Positions 12,803 through 23,700 of a stretch of DNA of 64,000 bases are shown here, in pieces. The notes beneath the pieces were generated by a model that was not told the origin of the DNA, ran no database searches, and saw only the letters and a program-made list of their open reading frames with translations. The position numbers and the translations under genes are program-made. Each line of letters begins with the position of its first letter. The stretch's first letter is position 1. The DNA comes from Arenicola marina (Eukaryota > Annelida > Polychaeta > Arenicolidae). The stretch covers positions 24,784,352 through 24,848,351 of the forward strand of contig OZ025257.1 of assembly GCA_964019135.1 (NCBI GenBank). Reading direction: 5' to 3'.

Positions 12803-13860
12803 CAGACACAGGGAGCTAGACATGTAAATGGGACTAACAAAGTCCCGGACACAGAGAGCTGGACATGTAAATGGGACCAACAAAGTCCCAGACACAGAGA
12901 GCTGGACATGTAAATGGGACTAACAAAGTCCCAGACACTGAGAGCTGGACATGTAAATGGGACCAACAAAGTCCCAGACACAGAGAGCTGGACATGTAAA
13001 TGGGACCAACAAAGTCGAAGACACAGAGAGCTGGTCATGTAAATGAGACCAACAAAGTCCAAGGCACAGAGAGCTGGACATGTAAATGGGACCAACAAAG
13101 TCCCAGACACAGAGAGCTGGACATGTAAATGGGACCAACAAAGTCCCAGACACAGAGAGCTGGACATGTAAATGGGACTAACAAAGTCCCAGACACAGAG
13201 AGCTGGACATGTAAATGGGACCAACAAAGTCGAAGACACAGAGAGCTGGTCATGTAAATGAGACCAACAAAGTCCAAGACACAGAGAGCTGGACATGTAA
13301 ATGGGACCAACAAAGTCCCAGACACAGAGAGCTGGACATGTAAATGGGACTAACAAAGTCCCAGACACTGAGAGCTGGACATGTAAATAGGACCAACAAA
13401 GTCCCAGACACAGAGAGCTGGACATGTAAATGGGACCAACAAAGTCCCAGACAAAGAGAGCTGGACATGTAAATTGGACCAACAAAGTCCCAGACACAGA
13501 GAGCTGGACATGTAAATAGGACCAACAAAGTCCCAGACACAGAGAGCTGGACATGTAAATGGGACCAACAAAGTCCCAGACACAGAGAGCTGGACATGTA
13601 AATTGGACTAACAAAGCCCCAGACACAGAGAGCTGGACATGTAAATTGGACTAACGAATTCCCAGACACAGAGAGCTGGACATGTAAATGGGACCAACAA
13701 AGTCCCAGACACAGAGAGCTGGACATGTAAATGGGAACAACAAAGTCCCAGACACAGAGAGCTGGACATGTAAATTGGACTAACAAAGTCCCAGACACAG
13801 AGAGGTGGACATGTAAATTGGACTAAAAAAGTCCCAGACACAGAGAACTGGACATGTAAA
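12803..13860. repeat. Satellite A HOR copy 3, partial
   Basis: This partial third copy begins at the diagnostic unit at 12,803. It follows copy 2 at offset 3,096, then at offset 2,838, so it lacks the six-unit block, as copy 1 does. After about 13,860 the array passes into more uniform units. Confidence 0.75.
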
Positions 13861-15905
13861 TGGGACTAAGGAGGTCCCAGACAAAGTGAGCTGGACATGT
13901 AAATGGGACCAACAAAGTCCCAGACACAGAGAGCTGGACATGTAAATAGGACCAACAAAGTCCCAGACACAGAGAGCTGGACATGTAAATGGGACCAACA
14001 AAGTGCCAGACACAGAGAGCTGGACATGTAAATGGGACCAACAAAGTCCCAGACACAGAGAGCTGGACATGTAAATGGGACCAACAAAGTCCCAGACAAA
14101 GAGAGCTGGACATGTAAATGGGACCGACAAAGTCCCAGACACAGAGAGCTGGACATGTAAATGGGACCAACAAAGTCCCAGACAAAGAGAGCTGGACATG
14201 TAAATAGGACCAACAAAATCCCAGACACAGAGAGCTGGACATGTAAATAGGACCAACAAAGTCCCAGACACAGAGAGCTGGACATGTAAATGGGACCAAC
14301 AAAGTCCCAGACACAGAGAGCTGGACATGTAAATGGGACCAACAAAGTCCCAGACACAGAGAGCTGGACATGTAAATGGGACCAACAAAGTCCCAGACAA
14401 AGAGAGCTGGACATGTAAATGGGACCGACAAAGTCCCAGACACAGAGAGCTGGACATGTAAATGGGACCAACAAAGTCCCAGACACAGAGAGCTGGACAT
14501 GTAAATGGGACCAACAAAGTCCCAGACAAAGAGAGCTGGACATGTAAATGGGACCAACAAAGTCCCAGACACAGAGAGCTGGACATGTAAATAGGACCAA
14601 CAAAGTCCCAGACACAGAGAGCTGGACATGTAAATGGGACCAACAAAGTCCCAGACACAGAGAGCTGGACATGTAAATGGGACCAACAAAGTCCCAGACA
14701 CAGAGAGCTGGACATGTAAATCGGACCAACAAAGTCCCAGACACAGAGAGCTGGACATGTAAATGGGACCGACAAAGTCCCAGACACAGAGAGCTGGACA
14801 TGTAAATGGGACCAACAAAGTCCCAGACAAGGAGAGCTGGACATGTAAATGGGACCAACAAAGTCCCAGACAAAGAGAGCTGGACATGTAAATGGGACTA
14901 ACAAAGTCCCAGACACAGAGAGCTGGACATGTAAATGGGACCAACAAAGTCCCAGACAAAGAGAGCTGGACATGTAAATGGGACCAACAAAGTCCCAGAC
15001 AAAGAGAGCTGGACATGTAAATGGGACCAACAAAGTCCCAGACACAGAGAGCTGGACATGTAAATGGGACTAACAAAGTCCCAGACACAGAGAGCTGGAC
15101 ATGTAAATGGGACCAAGATATCCTGCACAATTTGTGGAAGAAGGGAACCAGAAATCTAGGATAATTTTTCTTCAGCGTGGGTATAACCAGCTAACCAATG
15201 AAACATGTATTAGGTAATTAAATGAAGATGACCTTGGGTATATAACTGCATTATCGGTCCATAAAGTGACGCAACTTATAGACGTTGAACTATGTATCAA
15301 AGCAATACGTGTCGATGGCCTTCAATGATGAATACATTAACTAATTAGTATAATATTATGATCTTAAAATGCTGCTTGATCCCGGTATTAGACGCACATG
15401 CTTCCAAACAACAATTTAGTCCTCATTTGTATATAATATATTGGCAAAAAGTTTTGTTCCTGTCATCAAAGAATTCTTTTAACTAGTGATTCGGAATGCA
15501 AGAATAACGTCGTGCCTCAAACCATAGCGTGGGATTGACGAATCATCACAATTTGTGATATTCAGATGTTCAGGCCCTCCAGATATACACGTGAAATCAG
15601 TCAATATTATTACTTCCGATATGTGATGCATTTCCTACCGGTTTCCTGGCGAAGTACAGAAGAGTTCATTATCCGCTTAATGGATGAAAAACAGAAGCGG
15701 TCTGCAGGTAGGTAGGTGGGGGCGAGAGCGAGAGGGGGGAATGGGCGATGATTTGTACTTTAGCTCTGACCATTAGCTCTGAGCTACCGGTGGAGACCAC
15801 GTTTGCACGCCCTTCACCCCCACCCTCACTCCAACCTCCCAAACCCCGTTCCCTCACCCTCAACCTCACGTCCATTCATATTCTATACTCACTAACGGTT
15901 AATGG

Positions 15906-15913
15906 TGACGTCA
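15906..15913. promoter_or_regulatory. CRE octamer TGACGTCA
   Basis: A perfect CREB/ATF palindrome lies about 290 bp left of a closely spaced pair of the same motif. No adjacent gene is recognised. Confidence 0.35.
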
Positions 15914-16198
15914 ACTCTTAACAGCATATCGATCTCGTCTATTGTTGATACTGCCTCAGAATTCTCTCCGCTAGCCCCCGCCCCACCGCCCCAACTCCGC
16001 CATCCGCCCCTCCCGCCACCGAATGGACAGCTAGACCGGGTAAACGAGATGGCTATATAATACATACATACATACCCATCTCGTCTTTCCGAATGCAAAT
16101 AACCAAAACCTGGCATATGCTGGGTTAATGGAAACGAAAAGAAAATTATACGCCAAACCCCCATGCTTGTACAGTCAAACCGCGCACGAATGCATAAA

Positions 16199-16218
16199 TG
16201 ACGTCAGCTATGACGTCA
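16199..16218. promoter_or_regulatory. Double CRE (two TGACGTCA, 12 bp apart)
   Basis: Two perfect TGACGTCA octamers at 16,199-16,206 and 16,211-16,218 are separated by four bases. Tandem CREs of this kind are typical of cAMP-responsive promoters in animals (established for CREB targets). Here there is no identified transcript, so the regulatory role is inference. Confidence 0.45.
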
Positions 16219-17480
16219 CATCGGCCCCCCCCCCCCCACCAAAATCATACCGGAAGTGATATCAATGCAGCATTAATACTTGACCTTGAACATATGGTAG
16301 AGGGCATAATTAAGCCGCGGTGAAACGTTCCGCGAGTGTCAATATAACTGTCAGTCATGGGAAGCATTTGGCGGCCTCACTGTACGGAATAGGCAGGTTT
16401 TCCTCCCAGTCTCCATTGAATCCTTGCAGGCCTGCGGGCTATGGTGTCGCCCCACATCAAGCAGTGGCCGCAGGTCGATATAGTACCCGTGCCACATACA
16501 TGTCCCGGCCTTTTATTCAAAGCGAGAGGTTTCTGTGTAGACAGGTACAAAGTAGCATCCTGGTAACCCACAGGCTGGCCATCAAAAGGTGACCTCCCCC
16601 GGGGTGACCTTCACCGGTCGATGAGTATATATCCAAGGCCAAAAGCATGTCCAAGCTTGAATAAAAAAGATCAATGGATACGCTGTATGAATGTAATATA
16701 TATATATATCACACTGGCAGTGGTGCTACAAAAATCACTCGTATATTGCTATTTATAAATAAGAAGAATCATGGCTACAAATTATTATTTGTTGAAATGG
16801 TTATTTGTTATTTGTAAAATTTTGATTTGGTGCAAAAATCCAAATTCAAATCAAGAGCTGCTGCAAATGAATATTTTGAAAATGAAGTTAACTGCGTATT
16901 GGTATAGCAGAGTTCAAGATTAGGTTTCTTGTGCGATTACCGTACAAGCCCCCCCCCCTCCCCCACCCCACATCTTTTTATACGTATCCCGTGACCTTGA
17001 ATGATAAGACCACCTGCACATGTCTATCTGTTGGTGCAGTCGTACATCACTATTCGCTCCTCACCCATAATGGTACATGCGATGTGTTTCTGAAGCCCGT
17101 CCCTCACCCACCGTATGCATACTCGTTTTAGGTTCACAACTAGATTTTATCCGTTTCCCCACACAACAGGGCGTATTTGGTTAGACACCGTCGCCCACAA
17201 TGGTTAAGGGTAAAACTTAACTAACAGAGGAAGTTCTTGTTTTCTTCTGTGAGTCTCTCTCTCACGCCGACATAGAGCCACTCCTGACTGGGACTGATAG
17301 GCTGATGCCAGCGACCGCCTGGTCCCTTGTAACATAGCAAAACTCTGGGCTCTACGGGGCTGTGTAAACAAGACCTAAGCCATTGCCAACAAGCAGGAAG
17401 GCGATAGCGTCTCCCCCACGCCCAGGTGCACGGGGGCCCAGTAACCATAGGGGGATACCTAGCTGTCCTGACACCCCTTA

Positions 17481-17800
17481 CCCCCGCCCGGCTTCTCTCT
17501 TTCTCCAAACCACTCTACGGTATACGACCCCACCCACACCACCCCAACCCAAGTTACTCCACCCAACGCCAACCCACTCTCACCAATTCCTATCCCAAGT
17601 AACATAATTCCAAGCCCCCCCCCCACCCCCAACAGCCCACCCGATCCGATTCCACCGCACCCATCACCACTCAATCCTACTCCACCCAACCTAACCCAAC
17701 CCAACATAACCCCACCCCACCCCATGCCCACCATCTACACCCCAAGCCACGCCACCCGCCCTCACCCCAGCCCTCACCGCATCCAAGAAACCGGGATTAT
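17481..17800. repeat. C/A-rich degenerate low-complexity block
   Basis: The plus strand is rich in CCCAACC, CCCCACC and CCAACCC words without a fixed period. It superficially recalls telomeric CCCTAA but has no regular hexamer array. Confidence 0.7.
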
Positions 17801-17830
17801 CTTAGCACTTCTACACTTTCAAAGGGAAGC

Positions 17831-17856
17831 CCCCTCCCCCCCCCCCCCCCCCCCCA
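17831..17856. repeat. Poly-C run
   Basis: A nearly uninterrupted C run of about 25 bases. Its length is unreliable in any assembly, and it may impede sequencing close to the gap. Confidence 0.85.
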
Positions 17857-18286
17857 ACAAGTCGATCCTCGACTCCCGACGACAAAGGTAAGGGGGGACG
17901 TAGGGGCGATAGGATGTAAAACACAACCAAGGAGGGTATTTTGGCGTCGGTGGCAAGGTGTGGAGGGGTTGGGGGGTTGGGCAGGGGGGTAATCAGGTGT
18001 ACGTAAAGAATACCATACCTGTACATATCCTGAGATCGACGTGTTGCTATGACAACCTCACGCTCCTGGATGGGGTCGGTCGCAGAGCAGGGGGGGAGGG
18101 GTATGTGAATGGGTGGAGGGAGGTGGGGGGGGCGGGGCGGGGTGTGTGAATCGGTGGAGGAATTGGGGGCGGCGATGTGTGAATGGGTGGGGGGGTGAAG
18201 GGGGCGGCGGTGATGTGTACACAGGGAGAATATTGTCACGTGGTAAAGGGAGTTCGATAGTGGTTTTTTTTTTTATTTTGAGCCCT
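17857..18286. other. G-rich low-copy DNA before the gap
   Basis: The plus strand is G-rich (many GGGGGG runs, with GTGTGAATGGGTGG-type words repeated at about 18,100, 18,147 and 18,178). The Pro-rich minus-strand frames reflect this composition. It holds the first of two X-box motifs. Confidence 0.6.
18043..18056 (+). promoter_or_regulatory. RFX X-box motif, GTTGCTATGACAAC
   Basis: The 14-mer fits the full RFX-family X-box consensus GTHNYYATRRNAAC at every position. X-boxes typically sit upstream of ciliary genes in animals (established). A second, perfectly palindromic X-box lies 244 bp to the right. The downstream DNA is hidden by an assembly gap, so a target gene cannot be seen. Confidence 0.5.
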
Positions 18287-18300
18287 GTTGCCATGGCAAC
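18287..18300. promoter_or_regulatory. RFX X-box motif, perfect palindrome
   Basis: GTTGCCATGGCAAC is a perfect 14-bp palindrome and the ideal two-half-site X-box for RFX winged-helix dimers. It lies 85 bp left of the 200-N gap. Together with the motif at 18,043 it could mark a promoter or enhancer, but no transcription start is identifiable. Confidence 0.5.
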
Positions 18301-18384
18301 TAAATTCCATATACATTACACTACAAAATAACACAAACATGAACGTTAATATATAAATATAACATATATCTATATCCAGACAGA

Positions 18385-18584
18385 NNNNNNNNNNNNNNNN
18401 NNNNNNNNNNNNNNNNNNNNNNNNNNNNNNNNNNNNNNNNNNNNNNNNNNNNNNNNNNNNNNNNNNNNNNNNNNNNNNNNNNNNNNNNNNNNNNNNNNNN
18501 NNNNNNNNNNNNNNNNNNNNNNNNNNNNNNNNNNNNNNNNNNNNNNNNNNNNNNNNNNNNNNNNNNNNNNNNNNNNNNNNNNNN
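18385..18584. other. Assembly gap, 200 N
   Basis: Exactly 200 undetermined bases, a round number that suggests a scaffolding placeholder and not a measured gap. The first base after it (18,585) is also the first base of homology to the second segmental copy at 58,601, so the true left limit of that duplication is unknown. Confidence 0.99.
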
Positions 18585-19807
18585 GTTACACATTCCGCAT
18601 GCGACCAGGGCTGTGCAATAAATTTGCCACCCCTCGAGCAAACACTTTTTATCAGAGGAAGAAGAAGCGACCGCTGTTTGCGTTCGGGAGAGTGTCTGGC
18701 TGGTGATAAAAGTACACCCAATGATATGCGGTTCCGGCCAGTGCTGAATAATGCATCAGGCTTTAATGATTCTTAAGCCATATTTCCTGGTCTGTCTATC
18801 TCTGTGGGCTATACCTTCAGCTATAGGCGCCCCTCTTAATCCTTTGATATATGTTGTGGGTAATCAGTCAGCGGAGAATATCCATAAGGGGAAGAGGAAC
18901 GCGGCAGGGGTCGTGGGGCGTGGGAGAGCTGGGGAGAGGAGGAAGGGGAAGGTGGCAGGGGGGAGGTGGGGAGCAGTGGAGAGGGGGAAGGGGAAGACGG
19001 CAGTGGCGGGGTGGCAGCGTGAGAGGGAGAGGCAGGGGAGGGGTGAGAAAAAGGGGTTTCACTTGATAGGAAGGATTATTTTGCAGTTAATGTTCCTGCA
19101 GGGGGTCAGGGTAGGGGGTGGCGGCAGGTATGCATCTGACGCGGGATAGTTCTGCAATTGTTTCAATATTCTTTTTTCGTGGACATATTTAGTCATAGAT
19201 GTTCATCTTATTTCCGTTACTTAGGAAGGATTTAAAACGAGTACATTATTTAAATGTATCGTCGCTACCCTGAGAAAGAGAAGGCATGAGGGTTTATTGT
19301 CGGTTTAGTATTATTTTGGTCGCTGTGTGTGTTATTAATGTCAAGTGTGGAATAAACGACCTGTATGTATGATATAACGACACATGGATCTGAATATACT
19401 CAGTGAATACACCAATTGCGCAGATGGCACTCATGGGAAATATTGCTGTATGGATAACTTTAATCCTCATATATATATTTCTGATAAATATATCTTCAAA
19501 TTGACCTTTCGCCAATACCGAAGTGCATCAACCAGAACAAATTAAAACGCCTACTCAGCAAATACTCCGATGTTTCTCATTCACGTCCAATATAGCATAT
19601 GACAAATGCGTCTGTTGTTTAATATGACAGTGCTGAGCCTGATCCATCCATCCACCCACCGTGGTTATATATGTGGGAGAGAGAATAGCGGTGGGCTACC
19701 AGGGTCCTCACAGTGAGCCGCCTGAGAGAGTGGCGGTGCCGAGCCGGATAAAGCACCCGCTCCTATCATCAGAAATGCTTGGCGATGGGAGGGAAAAATT
19801 GTGATAT

Positions 19808-20550
19808 ATGGAGGAAGAGCGAAAGAAGGGATTAAATCGAGATATATTAAAGAAGGCCAAAAGAGCGGATGAAATAGAGCCAATGATTAGACAAAGAGGA
19901 GGAAGGGAGACAGGGCGAGACAAACAAAATGTGAGATATGGTAAAATGGGAAAGAGAGAGCGCAGAGAGAAAAGAACACACGAGAGGGCAAAGAGCAAAG
20001 AAGGAGTGTAGGAGAGGACGGAGAAAGAACAAAGAAAGGACACGATGAGAAATACAATATACGGGATACCGTGAAATACAAGATAAATCGAAGAGATGTG
20101 CCAGAACAAAGAGCGAGAGAACGAGAAAATAGAAGGAGAGAAAGAAAAATAAAAAGCAAGGGAAAGCCAGAGAAGAGATTGAAGAACGAGAGACAAAATA
20201 TAGGACTAAGAAACTGATAAAAAGAAAGATTAAAGATATCGAGATAGGAAGAGAGAGAGTGAGAGAGAGAGAGAAATACAGAGAATATGGCGGCGAGCGA
20301 CTGACATAGAGCGTTAGAGAGCGAAGGACAGAGAGCGAGAGAGAGAGAGAGGGAGAGTGAGAGAAAACAATACAGATATTAATATATAGTGGGGGGGGGG
20401 GGGGAGATGGAAAACAATATAGGGACTGACCGAGACAGAGTGACTGTGAGGAATGGGGAGGACAGATAGTGCCCGGGGGAGGGAGAGAGCCGGCGAGAGA
20501 GAGAGAGACAGAGAGAGCGACAGACGAAGACACGGTGAGTGAGAGGCTTG
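19808..20550 (+). repeat. Long polypurine (GA) tract in SD-L
   Basis: About 740 bp have strong purine bias on the plus strand, with AAAGAAAG, GAGAGAGA and a G run of about 14 near 20,391-20,404. It is a candidate triplex-forming and replication-impeding sequence. Ser/Leu/Phe-rich frames on the minus strand are artefacts of this bias. Confidence 0.85.
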
Positions 20551-20751
20551 GAGGGCGGAGATGACCTTGCCAACCTCAAGATAAAGTATCCTCTCCGCGA
20601 CCGGGGCTCTAAAACAAGGGACTCTATTAGCCTTTGTCTCCCCAGGGGACCGGGCTACCGGGGAGAAGTCACTCCCGCAGAGATTACGACAGCGCGGCTG
20701 ACATTTTAATTATATTTTGGTGGATCTGCAGAGTGAAATACACTCCTGGTC

Positions 20752-20759
20752 TGACGTCA
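20752..20759. promoter_or_regulatory. CRE octamer TGACGTCA in SD-L
   Basis: A perfect CREB/ATF palindrome, duplicated with the segment at 60,841-60,848. Confidence 0.3.
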
Positions 20760-23700
20760 AGGACTCGTGGAGGGCTCCGTTGCGGCGTCCTGACCGATAT
20801 CACACAGTGGACACCTCTTAGATCAGCTGCCGGACACAGAGCCAGCGCCATTAAATAATGAAATAAATATTTGTGGTTTAATAACATTGTTCGGAAGAGG
20901 GAAGGAAGCGATTGAAGACTGTTTTGATGATTATATAGTAGTTGTTTAATGCTTGGATCATATAATGGTAGATTGATCTTTGCTTAGGGAATACAAGTTG
21001 TGGTTCACCGCTGGATGTTTGTATCCATTTGTTTTCTCCGGATCCAATGAGGGCGGAGGTTTAACAGTTTGCAATGACCCTTTTGAGGAAAAATTCCCGT
21101 TAATGTTCAGAGGTGTAGTGGTGGGGTGTGGAGAACGCCCTCACCCCACCCCCGCCCGGTCGCAACAAATTCTAAATAGGGGTTCAGCTCCGCAGAATGG
21201 GCGGTCGACTGAATGTTGTACACTAATGCGATGGCTGAATATGATATCATTGGCTAAATCTACAATAGTCTACGCGAGTATGAAGCCATTGGCTCAGCCC
21301 CAGTGACGGGTCCAGGATGTGGAGAGGAGGGTGGGGGCTGGTGCTTCCCAATTTGCTCGAAAATAAGCGATAAATGGGCGCGTTTTCCGTTGTCTCTGAA
21401 TATTGCATGAAGGTCTCACCATATAAAATATAATATTGTGCACCCCGCCTCCCTTTTCGCAAAATCCTGGCTCAAGTACTAAATCTATTTCCAGAGTATC
21501 TGTCAGCCTATCATTTAATGCCATGCAAAAAATACCATGCGCACTGATCACGTAGCTTCGGCATAGATTAACATCAACCTAAGATGGAGAAAAAAACCCC
21601 ACTTACTTTTAAGATAAGAAAAGAAACTGAAGCCTTGACTGGTATAATCCGCCCTGAGCCAGATTGGAAAAGAACGACCGCGGCGACAGGTTTCCTTCCC
21701 TAATTAACCTGCTGCAAAAAATCCCGAGGATATGATATCGGAGGCCTGGCCATTACGACATGATATCGGAGGCCTGGCCGGTACGACATGATATCGGAGG
21801 CCTGGTCCGTACGACATGATATCGGAGGCCTGGCCGGTACGACATGATATCGAAGGCCTGGTCCGTACGACATGATATCGGAGGCCTGGCCGGTACGACA
21901 TGATATCGGAGGCCTGGCCGGTACGACATGATATCGGAGACCTGGCCGGTACGACATGACATCGGAGGCCTGGCCGGTACGACATGATATCGGAGGCCTG
22001 GCCGGTACGACATGATATCGGAGGCCTGGCCGGTACGACATGATATCGGAGGCCTGGTCCGTACGACATGGTATCGGAGGCCTGGTCGGTACGACATGAT
22101 ATCGGAGGTCTGGTCGGTACGACATGATATCGGAGGCCTGGCTGGTGCGACATGATATCGGAGGCCTGGCTGGTGCGACATGATATCGGAGGCCTGGCCG
22201 GTACGACATGATATCGGAGGCCTGGCCGGTACGACATGATATCGGAGGCCTGGCCGGTACGACATGATATCGGAGGCCTGGTCCGTACGACATGATATCG
22301 GAGGCCTGGTCCGTACGACATGGTATCTAAGGCCTGGCCGGTACGACATGATATCGGAGGCCTGGTCCGTACGACATGATATCGGAGGCCTGGTCCGTAC
22401 GACATGATATCGGAGGCCTGGCCGGTGCGACATGATATCGGAGGCCTGGTCCGTACGACATGATATCGGAGGCTTGGCCGGTACGACATGATATCGGAGG
22501 CCTGGCCGGTACGACATGATATCGGAGGCCTGGTCCGTACGACATGATATCGGAGGCCTGGCCGGTACGACATGATATCGGAGGCCTGGCCGGTACGACA
22601 TGATATCGGAGGCCTGGCCGGTACGACATGATATCGGGGGCCTGGCCGGTACGACATGATATCGGAGGCCTGGCCGGTACGACATGATATCGGAGGCCTG
22701 GTCCGTACGACATGATATCGGAGGTCTGGTCGGTACGACATGATATCGGAGGCCTGGCCGGTGCGACATGATATCGGAGGCCTGGCCGGTACGACATGAT
22801 ATCGGAGGCCTGGCCGGTACGACATAATATCGGAGGCCTGGTCCGTACGACATGATATCGGAGGCCTGGCCGGTACGACATGGTATCGGAGGCCTGGTCC
22901 GTACGACATGATATCGGAGACCTGGCCGGTACGACATGATATCGGAGGCCTGGTCCGTACGACATGGTATCTAAGGCCTGGCCGGTACGACATGATATCG
23001 GAGGCCTGGTCCGTACGACATGATATCGGAGGCATGGTCCGTACGACATGATATCGGAGGCTTGGCCGGTACGACATGATATCGGAGGCCTGGCCGGTAC
23101 GACATGATATCGGAGGCCTGGCCGGTACGACATGATATCGGAGGCCTGGCCGGTACGACATGATATCGGAGGCCTGGTCCGTACGACATGGTATCTAAGG
23201 CCTGGCCGGTACGACATGATATCGGAGGCCTGGTCCGTACGACATGATATCGGAGGCCTGGCCGGTACGACATGATATCGGAGGCCTGGCCGGTACGACA
23301 TGATATCGGAGGCCTGGTCGGTACGACATGATATCGGAGGTCTGGTCCGTACGACATGGTATCTAAGGCCTGGCCGGTACGACATGATATCGGAGGCCTG
23401 GTCCGTACGACATGATATCGGAGGCCTGGCCGGTACGACATGATATCGGAGGCCTGGCCGGTACGACATGATATCGGAGACCTGGCCGGTACGACATGAT
23501 ATCGGAGGCCTGGCCGGTACGACATGGTATAGGAGGCCTGGCCGGTACGACATGATGTCGGAGGCCTGGCCGGTATGACATGATATCGGAGGCCTGGCCG
23601 GTACGACATGATATCGGAGGCCGGTACGACATGGTATCGGAGGCCTGGTCGGTACGACATGATATCGGAGGCCTGGTCCGTACGACATGGTATCTAAGGC

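Larger units (their letters stand above)
5966..15116. repeat. Satellite A: 43-bp tandem array
   Basis: The array is a head-to-tail repeat of a 43-bp unit that begins CAGACACAGAGAGCTGGACA, continues TGTAAATGGG and ends ACCAACAAAGTCC. The 9,151-bp length equals 212 x 43 + 35, and landmark variants across the array stay in one 43-bp phase, so variation is almost purely substitution. Common variants are GGACTAAC for GGACCAAC, GAGAGGTGG for GAGAGCTGG, CAAAGAG for CACAGAG, and units with an EcoRI GAATTC. Within each unit GGGAC and GTCCC can pair as a 5-bp stem. Because 43 is not a multiple of 3 and the minus-strand unit lacks stops, long Cys/Leu-rich frames appear on the minus strand; the GGACTAAC variant puts TAG into them, so I see no coding constraint. 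Confidence 0.98.
15117..17480. other. Low-copy DNA between satellite A and gap
   Basis: Ordinary mixed-composition DNA follows the last partial unit of satellite A. It contains a C-rich patch (15,815-15,870), a C run (about 16,227-16,239), a TATATATATATA stretch near 16,698 and a direct repeat of GGTGACCT at 16,589 and 16,604. Several frames of 60-95 codons are present, but none shows a recognisable domain. Confidence 0.5.
18585..21730. repeat. Segmental duplication, left copy (SD-L)
   Basis: This 3.1-kb segment aligns along its whole length with 58,601-61,818. By hand I count about 31 substitutions in roughly 2.95 kb (about 1%) plus four notable length differences: a 10-bp GC-rich addition in SD-R, a 127-bp stretch here (19,241-19,367) replaced by 14 bp in SD-R, about 179 bp less GA-rich sequence here near 20,381, and homopolymer changes. 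It runs without interruption into satellite B at 21,731. It contains a G/A-rich stretch (18,888-19,060), a long purine tract and a CRE at 20,752. No gene is recognised. A 108-codon frame (20,980-21,306) is intact in both copies, which 1% divergence alone explains. Confidence 0.95.

Noticed and set aside
5966..15116. CRISPR-like array
   Set aside because: Repeats are contiguous with no unique spacers, and the context is eukaryotic.
13823..15130. Cys/Leu-rich membrane protein of about 435 residues on the minus strand
   Set aside because: It is satellite A translated. The three frames give the same cyclic peptide, and the GGACTAAC variant introduces stops without restraint.
16589..16611. Nuclear-receptor direct repeat (two GGTGACCT)
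   Set aside because: The half-sites are 15 bp apart start to start, outside the usual 1-5 bp spacer range, so a functional site is not supported.
17520..17760. Telomeric CCCTAA repeats
   Set aside because: CCTAACCC-like words occur, but there is no regular hexamer period. It is simple C/A-rich sequence.
19847..20533. Ser/Leu/Phe-rich proteins on the minus strand of the purine tracts (also 59,799-60,668)
   Set aside because: These are composition artefacts of a polypyrimidine strand, with no start or stop context or motif.
20980..21306. 108-codon frame preserved in both SD copies
   Set aside because: With about 1% divergence a frame of this size usually survives by chance. The two differences I see are one replacement and one silent change, which gives no sign of selection.
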